A stretch of DNA of 7,402 bases from Prevotellaceae bacterium (GTDB taxonomy: Bacteria; Bacteroidota; Bacteroidia; Bacteroidales; UBA932), in NCBI GenBank assembly GCA_031258755.1, contig JAIRMK010000090.1:1-7402 (forward strand). Direction: 5' to 3'. How positions within the stretch are numbered: position 1 is the stretch's first letter; each line of letters begins with the position of its first letter. Both the position numbers and the translations under genes were made by a program. Under the pieces are notes generated by a model. That model had not been told where the DNA came from and made no database searches. It worked only from the letters and a program-made list of their open reading frames with translations. Below, one piece after another: positions 1-6,424 of the stretch.

Positions 1-2
1 TG

Positions 3-2195
3 GAAACCGGCGACTCGGTGCCGGCCGACATCCGCCTGACGGAAGCGGTGAACCTTAAAATACAGGAAGCGGCGCTTACCGGCGAGTCGGCGCCCGGGGA
101 GAAATTCACCAAACCCATCGAAGGCGAGGTGTCGCTGGGCGACCGCGACAATATGGCGTATGCCTCGAGCAGCGTCACCTACGGACGGGGCAGGGGCATT
201 GTAACGGCCACCGGCATGCGGTCGGAAGTCGGGAAGATTGCGTCGATGATTCAATCGGCGCCTGAGGTGAAAACGCCCATGCAGCAACGGCTCGACAAGC
301 TGGGACAAGTCCTGGCCATTGCCGCGCTGGCTATCTGCTCGCTTATCTTTATAATAGGTATCCTGTACGGAAGCGACTTGATGGAGATGTTTATGATTGC
401 GGTGAGCCTTGCTGCCGCTGCCATCCCCGAAGGGTTGCCGGCCGTGTCGACCATTGTACTCGCGGTGGGCGTGCAGCGTTTGGTGAAGAGGAATGCCATT
501 GTGCGCAAACTTCCTTCGGTAGAAACACTGGGAAGCGTGCGTATTATCTGTTCCGACAAGACGGGTACGCTCACGCAAAATTGCATGACCGTGGTGGGCT
601 TGTACATGGATGAAACCATTATCGACCTTGCCGCAGCGCCGCTGCCGGAAAATAGCGCCGTCTTGCTGCAATCCGCTATTCTGGCCAACGACGCCACGCT
701 GAGCCGCGACAACGGAACGTGGAAAACCATAGGCGACCCCACCGAAACAGCTATCCTCGACTTGGGGATGAAGGCGCAATGGCCGAAAGATGCGCTGGAA
801 CGCGACATGCCGCGCGTGGCGGAAATCCCCTTTGATTCCGAGCGGAAAATGATGACTACCGTACATCAACATAACGGCGCATTGCAGGTATGCGTGAAAG
901 GCGGACTGGATGAGTTGCTGGCGTGTTGCCGCTACATTTCGGAAGATGGTCGAGTGCGCGATTTGACCGGCCACGACAGGGAAAAAATCGCCGCCGCCAA
1001 CTTGCACATGGCCGGGAAAGCCTTGCGGGTGTTGGCTGTGGGAAGAAAGGAGATAGCGGCGCTTCCCGATACCGTCGCACCGGCTACGCTGGAACACGAT
1101 TTGGTGTTTTTGGGCATGATTGGCATGATTGACCCGCCGCGGGAAGAGGTGAAAGCCGCAGTAGATAAATGTCGCAAGGCCGGCATCAAGCCGGTGATGA
1201 TTACCGGAGACCACGCGATTACTGCGGTGGCTATTGCCGAGTCGTTGGGCGTAAAAGGGGAGGGCGACCAGGTATTGACAGGCGTGGAGTTGGAAAAAAT
1301 GCCGGATGAGCTATTGCGTGATAAAGTAGAAACGGTGGCGGTATATGCGCGTGTATCGCCTGAACACAAGGTGCGCATTGTAAAAGCATTTCAAACGAAC
1401 GGCGAGGTGGTGGCCATGACCGGCGACGGCGTGAATGACGCGCCTGCGTTGAAATTGGCCGACATTGGCGTGGCCATGGGCGTCGTGGGCACCGACGTGT
1501 CGAAAGAAGCGGCCGATATTGTACTTACCGATGACAATTTCGCCACTATTGTGTCGGCTGTAGAAGAAGGCCGGCGCATCTATGATAATATTGTAAAGGC
1601 GATATTGTTTTTGCTTTCTACGAATATCGGCGAGCTGCTGGTGTTGTTTGTCGCGGTGTTGTTTAATTGGGTGTCGCCCCTGTTGCCCATTCACATTCTC
1701 TGGATTAACCTTGTGTCCGACAGTCTGCCCGCCTTGGCGCTCAGCGTGGATCCCGCAGAAGCCGACATTATGAATCGCCCTCCTTTTCATGCGAAACAGG
1801 GTATTATGACGCGCTCCTTTATTGTCCGCATGTTGTTGCAGGGCGTTCTCATCGGCGGCTTGTCACTGTCGGCCTATGGCGTGGGACTGCCTGCGGGGGT
1901 TGATATTGCACGCACCATGACTTTCGCGGTGTTGGCCTTTTCGCAAGTGGTGTTTATCTTCGGCGTTCGTTCCGGCAGCCGCTCCGCTTTTCGCGGCATG
2001 TTCAACAACATGTATCTGATAGGCGCCTTGCTGGTGGTTTTGGCTTTGATGTTTGTCGTGCTCGAGATTCCTGTACTCAAAACAGTTTTCCACATAGCCG
2101 ATTTATCCGCACAGCAATGGCTGTGGGTGGCCTTGTTGTCGTTGGCGCCCTTGCCTGTTACCGAATTAGTGAAGATTGTGGTAAGAAGACGATGA
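3..2195 (+). CDS. Cation-transporting P-type ATPase, P2/Ca2+-ATPase-like, 5' end missing
   Basis: This is an inner-membrane pump that couples ATP hydrolysis, through a phospho-aspartate intermediate, to export of a cation, most likely Ca2+. The reading frame is open to the left edge and its first residues (ETGDSVPADIRL) are actuator-domain sequence, so the real start lies upstream; the GTG at 18 is internal. Visible in order: TGES of the actuator loop (78-89), PEGLP of membrane helix M4 (426-440), the phosphorylation motif DKTGTLT (555-575), a KGG nucleotide-binding motif, DPPR, MITGDH, and the hinge TGDGVNDAP (1419-1445). Next come NIGE in M5 and NLVSDSLP in M6 (1707-1730), which keep the Asn, Glu and Asp ligands of the SERCA calcium sites. 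In the M8 region FSQVV has Gln (1944-1946) where SERCA has Glu, as in plasma-membrane-type pumps. The C-terminal membrane helices are complete and the gene ends with TGA. The class is secure; the ion is inferred from ligand residues. Confidence 0.93.
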   Translation, partial: ETGDSVPADIRLTEAVNLKIQEAALTGESAPGEKFTKPIEGEVSLGDRDNMAYASSSVTYGRGRGIVTATGMRSEVGKIASMIQSAPEVKTPMQQRLDKLGQVLAIAALAICSLIFIIGILYGSDLMEMFMIAVSLAAAAIPEGLPAVSTIVLAVGVQRLVKRNAIVRKLPSVETLGSVRIICSDKTGTLTQNCMTVVGLYMDETIIDLAAAPLPENSAVLLQSAILANDATLSRDNGTWKTIGDPTETAILDLGMKAQWPKDALERDMPRVAEIPFDSERKMMTTVHQHNGALQVCVKGGLDELLACCRYISEDGRVRDLTGHDREKIAAANLHMAGKALRVLAVGRKEIAALPDTVAPATLEHDLVFLGMIGMIDPPREEVKAAVDKCRKAGIKPVMITGDHAITAVAIAESLGVKGEGDQVLTGVELEKMPDELLRDKVETVAVYARVSPEHKVRIVKAFQTNGEVVAMTGDGVNDAPALKLADIGVAMGVVGTDVSKEAADIVLTDDNFATIVSAVEEGRRIYDNIVKAILFLLSTNIGELLVLFVAVLFNWVSPLLPIHILWINLVSDSLPALALSVDPAEADIMNRPPFHAKQGIMTRSFIVRMLLQGVLIGGLSLSAYGVGLPAGVDIARTMTFAVLAFSQVVFIFGVRSGSRSAFRGMFNNMYLIGALLVVLALMFVVLEIPVLKTVFHIADLSAQQWLWVALLSLAPLPVTELVKIVVRRR

Positions 2196-2226
2196 ATTTT
2201 TGTAGAAAAATCTTTAGCACACAGAT

Positions 2227-2289
2227 GACACAGATTTAACGGATAAACACGGATTTGTTTTATCCGTGAAAACCCGTTGCATCCGTGTC
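2227..2289. repeat. Imperfect inverted repeat between ATPase and tadA
   Basis: Three nested arms pair around a seven-base loop. CACGGAT (2248-2254) pairs perfectly with ATCCGTG (2262-2268). AACGG (2238-2242) pairs with CCGTT (2274-2278). GACACAGAT (2227-2235) pairs with ATCCGTGTC (2281-2289) with one mismatch. The 63-base element lies between convergent genes, so a role at transcript 3' ends is possible, but there is no clean T-tract directly after the stem. Repeats built from CACAGAT/CACGGAT words recur as dispersed intergenic elements in several phyla, to my recollection; copy number in this genome cannot be seen here. Confidence 0.6.
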
Positions 2290-2373
2290 CTATTTAAGCA
2301 GGGAAATTCCGTGAATTACCCTGATTTTGGATGAATTCATTGTAATTCTTTTTTATTTACTGAATATCCCTTC

Positions 2374-2817
2374 TTATCGTCTTTGTTTAAAAAAATCGAA
2401 TAACAATTGGGCGCATTCCTCTTGCAGAAGACCGCTTTCTACCGTGGTTTTCGGATGAAGTACCGGTTTTTGAAGCAGCGTAAACCCGCGTTTCGGGTCG
2501 GGCGCTCCGTAGATGACTTTTCCTATTTGCGCCCAAAATAGTGCACCGGCGCACATCACACAAGGCTCAAGGGTTACCATCAGCGTGCAATCGTGGAGGT
2601 ACTTTCCGCCCAGCGTGTGCGTCGCTGCCGTGATGACCTGCATTTCGGCATGGGCGGTGGGGTCGTTGAGGCGTTGCGTAAGGTTGTGCGCACGCGCAAT
2701 GATATGTCCCTGACAGGCAATTACTGCACCCACCGGTATTTCTCCGTCGCGGGCGGCCGCTTGCGCTTCTTTCAGCGCTTCACGCATAAACTTTTCTTCG
2801 AGATTGTGTGCGTTCAT
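2374..2817 (-). CDS. tadA: tRNA-specific adenosine deaminase TadA
   Basis: TadA is a zinc-dependent deaminase that converts adenosine 34 to inosine in the anticodon of tRNA-Arg(ACG), which lets that tRNA read several CGN codons. The 147-residue protein has the full cytidine/deoxycytidylate deaminase signature: HAE at 56-58 (zinc ligand His56 and proton-shuttle Glu58) and PCVMC at 85-89 (zinc ligands Cys86 and Cys89). The stretch after it (AGALFWAQIGKVIYGAPDPK) and the C-terminal ECAQLLFDFFKQRR agree with TadA rather than with guanine or cytosine deaminases. Length is normal for the family. The ATG at 2817 is supported by a four-base ATGA overlap with the stop of the upstream DUF3990 gene, which implies translational coupling; I see no TAnnTTTG box immediately before tadA. 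The gene converges on the ATPase. Function is confident; the operon arrangement is the unusual part. Confidence 0.93.
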   Translation of the reverse strand: MNAHNLEEKFMREALKEAQAAARDGEIPVGAVIACQGHIIARAHNLTQRLNDPTAHAEMQVITAATHTLGGKYLHDCTLMVTLEPCVMCAGALFWAQIGKVIYGAPDPKRGFTLLQKPVLHPKTTVESGLLQEECAQLLFDFFKQRR

Positions 2818-3500
2818 CCGACTGGAGGGAATGAAGCTATTTCTTTTTTCAGCATCTCGTAAATTTCTTGCCAGGGCTTTGTGAAAAATCGAGTATTATA
2901 ATCAGATAATTTTGCAAAAGTGTCGGAAGAATAAAAAATTTCAGAAGCCTCTTTTTCTAATTTCCCAAAATCGGTAATTAGCTTTTCCACCACTTTTTCA
3001 CCAATATCCTCAATGTTGATGATGATTTTATAATCGACCGCTTTTAACATTTGCAGCGAACTTAACGTGCAAAAACAGATTTGGTGCGAGGGGTTGGGGT
3101 GTGTCAACTGTTTAAAAAACTGTTCCCTTGTTATCTCGCCGTCTAAAAATCGTTGTAAACGGCGTTGTATCTTGTCGTCAGCAACGGGGCCTTCAATAAT
3201 GTCGTAATCGTGCGTTAATTCCCTCGATTTGCGATTTTTAATCACAAAGTCAAACCACTTGTTATTATAAGTCTCAAAGCATAAGACTTTGAATTTGCTG
3301 TCGATATAAGCATTTTCGTCGAACTCAAATGCAGTAACAACACCTTCGGAATGTGCCCTAATGCCCTTTCGGAAAGCCCAATATTTTGCTTGCGAAAGAT
3401 ATTTGGTAACATAAAAACCTTTGCCGAAATCCCTTTGCGGCTCACATAGCGACAAATCAATTTCCGTTATTTTTGTGTAACTGCCGTGATAAACTTTCAT
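2814..3500 (-). CDS. DUF3990-family protein, predicted ADP-ribosyltransferase-like toxin
   Basis: This 228-residue protein matches the DUF3990 family as I know it. YHGS is at residues 4-7, DFGKGFYVT at 24-32, QAKYWA at 37-42, the hallmark YDIIEGPVADDKI at 99-111, and HQICF at 139-143. Family knowledge places DUF3990 in the ADP-ribosyltransferase fold group. His5 (YHG) and Tyr30 (GFY) would then be the NAD-binding residues, with Gln140 a candidate third position; this assignment is my inference. Residues about 170-222 form a separate charged helical tail (FYSSDTFAKLSD, then WQEIYEMLKKE) resembling the small proteins often encoded beside DUF3990. There is no signal peptide or membrane segment, so it is probably cytoplasmic. 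Its start overlaps the DUF3791 stop and its stop overlaps the tadA start, each by four bases (ATGA). Codon use is visibly AT-richer than in the ATPase and PspC genes, suggesting acquisition. Toxin activity is unproven. Confidence 0.8.
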   Translation of the reverse strand: MKVYHGSYTKITEIDLSLCEPQRDFGKGFYVTKYLSQAKYWAFRKGIRAHSEGVVTAFEFDENAYIDSKFKVLCFETYNNKWFDFVIKNRKSRELTHDYDIIEGPVADDKIQRRLQRFLDGEITREQFFKQLTHPNPSHQICFCTLSSLQMLKAVDYKIIINIEDIGEKVVEKLITDFGKLEKEASEIFYSSDTFAKLSDYNTRFFTKPWQEIYEMLKKEIASFPPVG

Positions 3501-3730
3501 CGTAATCCCCCGTTTTCACGACAAACCTCGTAAATATCGCGCACGGCATAATCGGCGCTGTCGGTATGTAAAGCCCACCAGCACTTGTTCAGATAATCCC
3601 AACCGCCATACTTTTTAAGATAAAAGAAAGCGTTTTGAACCCCCATTTTATATGCTGCTGCAAATTCGGGAACAATAAAAGTAATGAAACTCACCCGGTC
3701 GCTCGTTTGTTTGTCTAATATTGCTGCCAT
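3497..3730 (-). CDS. DUF3791-family small protein, putative antitoxin partner
   Basis: This 77-residue protein has the DUF3791 pattern: an N-terminal amphipathic helix (FITFIVPEFAAAYKM), then YLKKYGGWDYL (37-47), then ALHTDSADYAVRDI (53-66), and a closing Gly-Gly. DUF3791 genes are commonly found directly upstream of DUF3990 genes, which is the arrangement here; the stop overlaps the DUF3990 start as ATGA. Small first gene plus larger enzyme-like second gene, tightly coupled, is the classical order for antitoxin then toxin. No DNA-binding motif is evident, so if it is an antitoxin it more likely acts by binding its partner. Transcription probably starts from the TAAATTTG box at 3768-3761; the short leader is A/T-rich with no Shine-Dalgarno sequence. 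Family assignment is good; function is inferred from context. Confidence 0.78.
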   Translation of the reverse strand: MAAILDKQTSDRVSFITFIVPEFAAAYKMGVQNAFFYLKKYGGWDYLNKCWWALHTDSADYAVRDIYEVCRENGGLR

Positions 3731-3760
3731 AATTTTTATTTATTAGGGTTTTATTTTCCG

Positions 3761-3768
3761 CAAATTTA
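3761..3768 (-). promoter_or_regulatory. -7 box for the DUF3791-DUF3990-tadA operon
   Basis: Read on the minus strand this is TAAATTTG, an exact match to the Bacteroidota -7 consensus TAnnTTTG. Initiation a few bases downstream would leave a leader of roughly 25 bases before the ATG at 3730. No TTTG lies at the usual 19-21 base spacing upstream; only T-rich sequence is there. Confidence 0.55.
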
Positions 3769-3799
3769 CATGAAAAAATCAAATTGTTGAAAAAAAATC

Positions 3800-3820
3800 G
3801 TACTTTGTTATACAAGATAC
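3800..3820. promoter_or_regulatory. Imperfect 21-bp palindrome, candidate PadR operator
   Basis: Arms GTACTTTGT and ACAAGATAC flank the spacer TAT and match at seven of nine positions, including a perfect TTGT/ACAA core. The site ends 13 bases before the TATATTTG box of the PspC-PadR-PspC operon, over the expected -33 region, where a bound repressor would block RNA polymerase. The downstream operon encodes a PadR regulator, a dimeric winged-helix protein that typically binds palindromes and often its own promoter. That this is its site is inference. Confidence 0.45.
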
Positions 3821-3833
3821 TAAAAAATATTTA

Positions 3834-3841
3834 TATATTTG
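3834..3841 (+). promoter_or_regulatory. -7 box for the PspC-PadR-PspC operon
   Basis: TATATTTG matches TAnnTTTG exactly and lies 38 bases before the ATG at 3880, giving a leader of roughly 30 A/T-rich bases. The nearest clean TTTG (3804-3807) is 26 bases upstream, too far for a standard -33 element, so the promoter may be weak or controlled by the overlapping palindrome. Confidence 0.6.
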
Positions 3842-3879
3842 CATCACCAAATAATGGCAAATTTTAAATACTATATATA

Positions 3880-4449
3880 ATGAAAAAAGTAATTACAGCG
3901 AATATCGGAGGTTACTGCTTCACCATTGAGGAAGACGCGTATGCGCGCCTGAGCCGTTACCTCGAGAGTTTCAAGACCACGATGGCCGACAAGCGGGAGG
4001 CCAGCGAAGTGATGGAAGACATAGAGCAGCGCATTGCCGAAATTTTCAAAGAGCAGGTCACCGGAATGCAACAGGTGGTCGACACCATACTGGTGGGTAA
4101 AGTCATTGCGGTGCTTGGCATGCCTGAGGGGGACGCCCCGTACACCGAAAGGGAAGTGCCGGAGCCTGCGGCGTTCAAGGGAACACGGCGATTGTTCCGC
4201 GACCCCGACAACATCGTATTCGGCGGGGTGTGCAGCGGATTAGCCGCGTATTTCGGTATTGATAAAGTGTTGGTGAGGTTGCTCTTTTTTGCCGCATTTT
4301 TCCTTGGTTCATTCGGTTTCTGGGTGTATATCATTTTGTGGATTGTAACGCCGAAAGCCAATACCGTGGCGGAAAAGCTGGAAATGCACGGTGAGCCGGT
4401 GACGGTGGAAAATATTTGGAATTATACGAAAAAATACTCAAAAAGATAA
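3880..4449 (+). CDS. Short PspC-domain membrane protein
   Basis: This 189-residue protein has two parts. Residues 1-82 form a soluble N-terminal domain with the pattern ITANIGGYCFTIEEDAY and EVMEDIEQRIAEIF, ending in VLGMPEG. Residues about 102-160 are a PspC domain: RRLFRDPDNIVFGGVCSGLA, then AAYFGIDKVLVRLL, and two hydrophobic segments (about 131-145 and 147-158) ending in LWIVTPKA. A short charged tail follows. PspC of the phage-shock system is an inner-membrane sensor or activator of envelope stress; the role in Bacteroidota is largely inferred from that homology. The gene is first in a plus-strand operon, two bases from the PadR start, and is a shorter paralog of the gene at 4823: both share the N-terminal DAY...YL...DIE.R.AE pattern and the GGVCSG core. 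The start has no Shine-Dalgarno sequence but lies correctly behind the TATATTTG promoter. Confidence 0.88.
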   Translation: MKKVITANIGGYCFTIEEDAYARLSRYLESFKTTMADKREASEVMEDIEQRIAEIFKEQVTGMQQVVDTILVGKVIAVLGMPEGDAPYTEREVPEPAAFKGTRRLFRDPDNIVFGGVCSGLAAYFGIDKVLVRLLFFAAFFLGSFGFWVYIILWIVTPKANTVAEKLEMHGEPVTVENIWNYTKKYSKR

Positions 4450-4451
4450 TT

Positions 4452-4805
4452 ATGAATGTAGAAACTATAAATACGGACAATGTAAAAGCGCAAATGCGTA
4501 AAGGTATCTTGGAATACTGCATTTTGCTCATTCTGGCGAAGAATGATTCATACGCCACGTCAATCATCGGTGAATTGAAAACGGCCAAAATGATTGTGGT
4601 GGAGGGCACGCTCTATCCGTTATTGACCCGTCAGAAAAACCAGGGCTTGCTGAATTACCGGTGGGAAGAGTCGCCGCAGGGCCCGCCGCGGAAATACTAC
4701 ATGCTTACCGAAAAAGGCCGGATGTTGTTGAACGAACTTGACGCCTCGTGGGCGGAATTGGTGGAAACCATCCGGTCGTTGCGCAGTAATGGGGAAAAAG
4801 TATAA
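4452..4805 (+). CDS. PadR-family transcriptional regulator
   Basis: This 117-residue cytoplasmic protein consists almost entirely of a PadR winged-helix DNA-binding domain. QMRKGILEYCILLILAK (14-30) is the first helix, SYATSIIGEL (33-42) the second, and VVEGTLYPLLTR (49-60) the recognition helix with the typical GTLYP motif. NYRWEES...GPPRKYYMLTEKG (68-89) is the wing, and a C-terminal helix for dimerisation follows. The ATG at 4452 is chosen over an upstream in-frame TTG at 4416 because the TTG lies inside the preceding PspC gene and the ATG start gives the normal length and begins just before the conserved domain. It sits two bases after the first PspC stop and 17 bases before the second PspC start, so the three genes are almost certainly cotranscribed. 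It probably represses its own operon, perhaps through the palindrome at 3800-3820. The ligand is unknown. Confidence 0.9.
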   Translation: MNVETINTDNVKAQMRKGILEYCILLILAKNDSYATSIIGELKTAKMIVVEGTLYPLLTRQKNQGLLNYRWEESPQGPPRKYYMLTEKGRMLLNELDASWAELVETIRSLRSNGEKV

Positions 4806-4822
4806 CGTCTAAACATATTACA

Positions 4823-6352
4823 ATGAAATCAACAGTGAAAGTAAGTATCAGCCGTTCGGCTTTTCATCTCGACAGCGACGCCTACGAGATGCTGCACGAT
4901 TACCTCAACCGGCTGGAAAAACATTTTAAGGGAAAAGAGGGCGGAAAGGAAATCGTATCGGATATTGAAGAACGGCTGGCCGAATTGCTGACCTCGCGCA
5001 TTTCCACGCCCGAGCAGGTTGTGTCGATAGCCCTGGTGGAGGAGGTCATCGGCATTATGGGCATGCCCGATGATATGGAGCCCGGCGGCGCGGAGTATGG
5101 CGCCGCCACGCCGTTGCCGCCAAACCGGAAACGGCGCCTGTACCGCGACGTGCAGAATAAGATGCTTGGCGGGGTGTGCAGCGGGGTGGCCGCTTATTTC
5201 GGTATTGATGTAGCGTGGTCGCGGTTGCTCTTCGTGTTGCTTTTTGTCGGACTTGCGGTGACCGGAATTTCAGGCTGGGGATTTTTGCTTATTGCCTATC
5301 TGGTGCTGTGGATAGTTGTGCCGCCGGCCGTCACCGTGCGGGAAAGAATAGAGATGCGCAACGATAACACCACCATCTCCGACATTCAAAAGAAGGTGGA
5401 AGACGAAATAAGCGCACTGCGCCAAAAGTGGGAAAGAAAAGGGAAGCAGTGGACGCCCGAAATAGAGCGGGAGGTGCTCGAAGCGGGCATAGGCGCAAGG
5501 CATCAGGAAAATGTTCTGGTGCGGTTGTTTAGGCTGTTCTTCCGCGCCGTCATGATATTTGTTGGCATCATCTTCCTTATTGTCGCCGTATGCGGCTTGC
5601 TCGCCTTGCCTGTGTGCCTCTTTGTGGGCACGGTGCTGTCGGACGTTGTGCTGTTCGACCTCCTCGACCTTGTGGCGTTCGACATGAACATCGTATTATT
5701 CAAGGTGCTCTTATCAATGGTGTTGCTGCTGCCCCTGCTCGGCTTGCTGTACATAGGCACTAAGGCCATTGTGGGTTTTCGCGGCCGCTTCAAAATAGGC
5801 CTGATTATATTCCTGCTGTGGCTGGCCGCGTGTGTCACGCTGGTGGTGTCGGCGAGCTCGTCGGCTCTGGGGTTCAGGCGCTGGGTTGATGTGGAGGAGG
5901 AAGTGCAGGTGCCCGCGCAATATACTACGTTGTATATAGACGTGCCGGAGCCATACCGTGACATTATGCACAGTAAAGCGTTATTCAGGTATGACGATAA
6001 CGGCATTGTGTTCTGGGAAAGCGACCGGAACGGCGCGGCGAAGGCGTATGTGCTGCCGGATATAGATGTGGTGCAGGTGAAAGATACCGGCGCCATCCGC
6101 GTGTGTGTGGTGAAAACCGCATCGGGAAGAAACCGCACTGTGGCGCGTATTCGCGCCCGCGAAGTGTCCTTGAATTACACCTTGCGCGACTCGCTGCTGC
6201 TGTTCGAGCCGTTTGTGTACAGCAAGGCGCATAAATGGGATGGCGAAATCGTGTCGGTGAGGATTTACGTGCCGCAAGACAAGAAGCTACAAATGGGCAT
6301 CCCTCATGTGAACAGGAAAAAACGGATACAGATTGATTTGAATGTGGATTAG
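4823..6352 (+). CDS. Large PspC-domain membrane protein with extra helices and C-terminal soluble domain
   Basis: In this 509-residue protein, residues 1-82 are a soluble domain paralogous to that of the upstream short PspC protein (SAFHLDSDAYEML, DIEERLAELL, IGIMGMP). Residues 104-170 are the PspC domain (RRLYRDVQNKMLGGVCSG, AAYFGIDVAWSRLL) with two hydrophobic segments near 134-149 and 152-167. Residues 180-230 are a charged, probably helical linker (SDIQKKVEDEISALRQKWERK). Further membrane segments follow at about 240-270, 290-312 and 324-345. Residues 350-509 are a soluble, strand-rich tail. Five membrane segments with a cytoplasmic N terminus would put this tail in the periplasm. The layout fits Bacteroidota PspC proteins that carry extra C-terminal parts; I cannot name the tail domain. 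It ends with TAG just before a strong terminator. It probably senses or stabilises the envelope together with the short PspC protein, under PadR control. Confidence 0.88.
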   Translation: MKSTVKVSISRSAFHLDSDAYEMLHDYLNRLEKHFKGKEGGKEIVSDIEERLAELLTSRISTPEQVVSIALVEEVIGIMGMPDDMEPGGAEYGAATPLPPNRKRRLYRDVQNKMLGGVCSGVAAYFGIDVAWSRLLFVLLFVGLAVTGISGWGFLLIAYLVLWIVVPPAVTVRERIEMRNDNTTISDIQKKVEDEISALRQKWERKGKQWTPEIEREVLEAGIGARHQENVLVRLFRLFFRAVMIFVGIIFLIVAVCGLLALPVCLFVGTVLSDVVLFDLLDLVAFDMNIVLFKVLLSMVLLLPLLGLLYIGTKAIVGFRGRFKIGLIIFLLWLAACVTLVVSASSSALGFRRWVDVEEEVQVPAQYTTLYIDVPEPYRDIMHSKALFRYDDNGIVFWESDRNGAAKAYVLPDIDVVQVKDTGAIRVCVVKTASGRNRTVARIRAREVSLNYTLRDSLLLFEPFVYSKAHKWDGEIVSVRIYVPQDKKLQMGIPHVNRKKRIQIDLNVD

Positions 6353-6363
6353 CCACAAGAAAC

Positions 6364-6387
6364 CGCCCGCCTGCGCGGGCGATTTTT
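6364..6387 (+). terminator. Rho-independent terminator after the PspC operon
   Basis: CGCCCGC (6364-6370) and GCGGGCG (6375-6381) form a perfect seven-pair GC stem with loop CTGC, followed by ATTTTTG. It begins 12 bases after the TAG of the large PspC gene. Read on the minus strand the stem is followed by GGTTTCTT, a weaker U-tract, so it may also partly stop the GNAT transcript arriving from the right. Confidence 0.88.
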
Positions 6388-6417
6388 GATTTACGATTTT
6401 TAATTGACGACTTACGA
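6388..6417. repeat. 30-bp direct repeat, left copy
   Basis: This copy starts GATTTACGATTTTT and ends GACGACTTACGA. It matches the copy at 7205-7234, in the same orientation, at 29 of 30 bases; the only difference is A against G at the 15th base. Together they bracket the GNAT module. The word TTACGA occurs twice inside the unit, so it is itself partly repetitive. Confidence 0.85.
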
Positions 6418-6424
6418 GTTATTC

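Noticed and set aside
18..20. GTG at 18 as the start of the ATPase.
   Set aside because: Upstream codons in frame (ETGDS) belong to the conserved actuator motif GDxVPAD, so the gene is cut by the window edge.
251..1790. Several long open frames antisense to the ATPase (251-808, 932-1378, 1311-1790).
   Set aside because: They are shadows of the GC-rich ATPase codons: no recognisable domains, and the plus frame carries every P-type ATPase motif.
2593..2862. A plus-strand open frame overlapping tadA.
   Set aside because: It is antisense to a complete deaminase with zinc-binding motifs and encodes no recognisable domain.
3804..3807. TTTG as the -33 element of the PspC operon promoter.
   Set aside because: The spacing to TATATTTG is 26 bases, well over the usual 19-21; it is better read as part of the palindrome.
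4416..4451. A TTG start at 4416 that would add 12 residues to the PadR protein.
   Set aside because: It lies inside the PspC gene, adds residues outside the PadR domain, and the ATG at 4452 sits two bases after the PspC stop.
5503..6356. Minus-strand open frames antisense to the large PspC gene (5503-6138, 5714-5971, 5985-6356).
   Set aside because: Low-complexity Ser/Thr/Arg/His-rich translations typical of antisense frames, and fully covered by a well-supported plus-strand gene.
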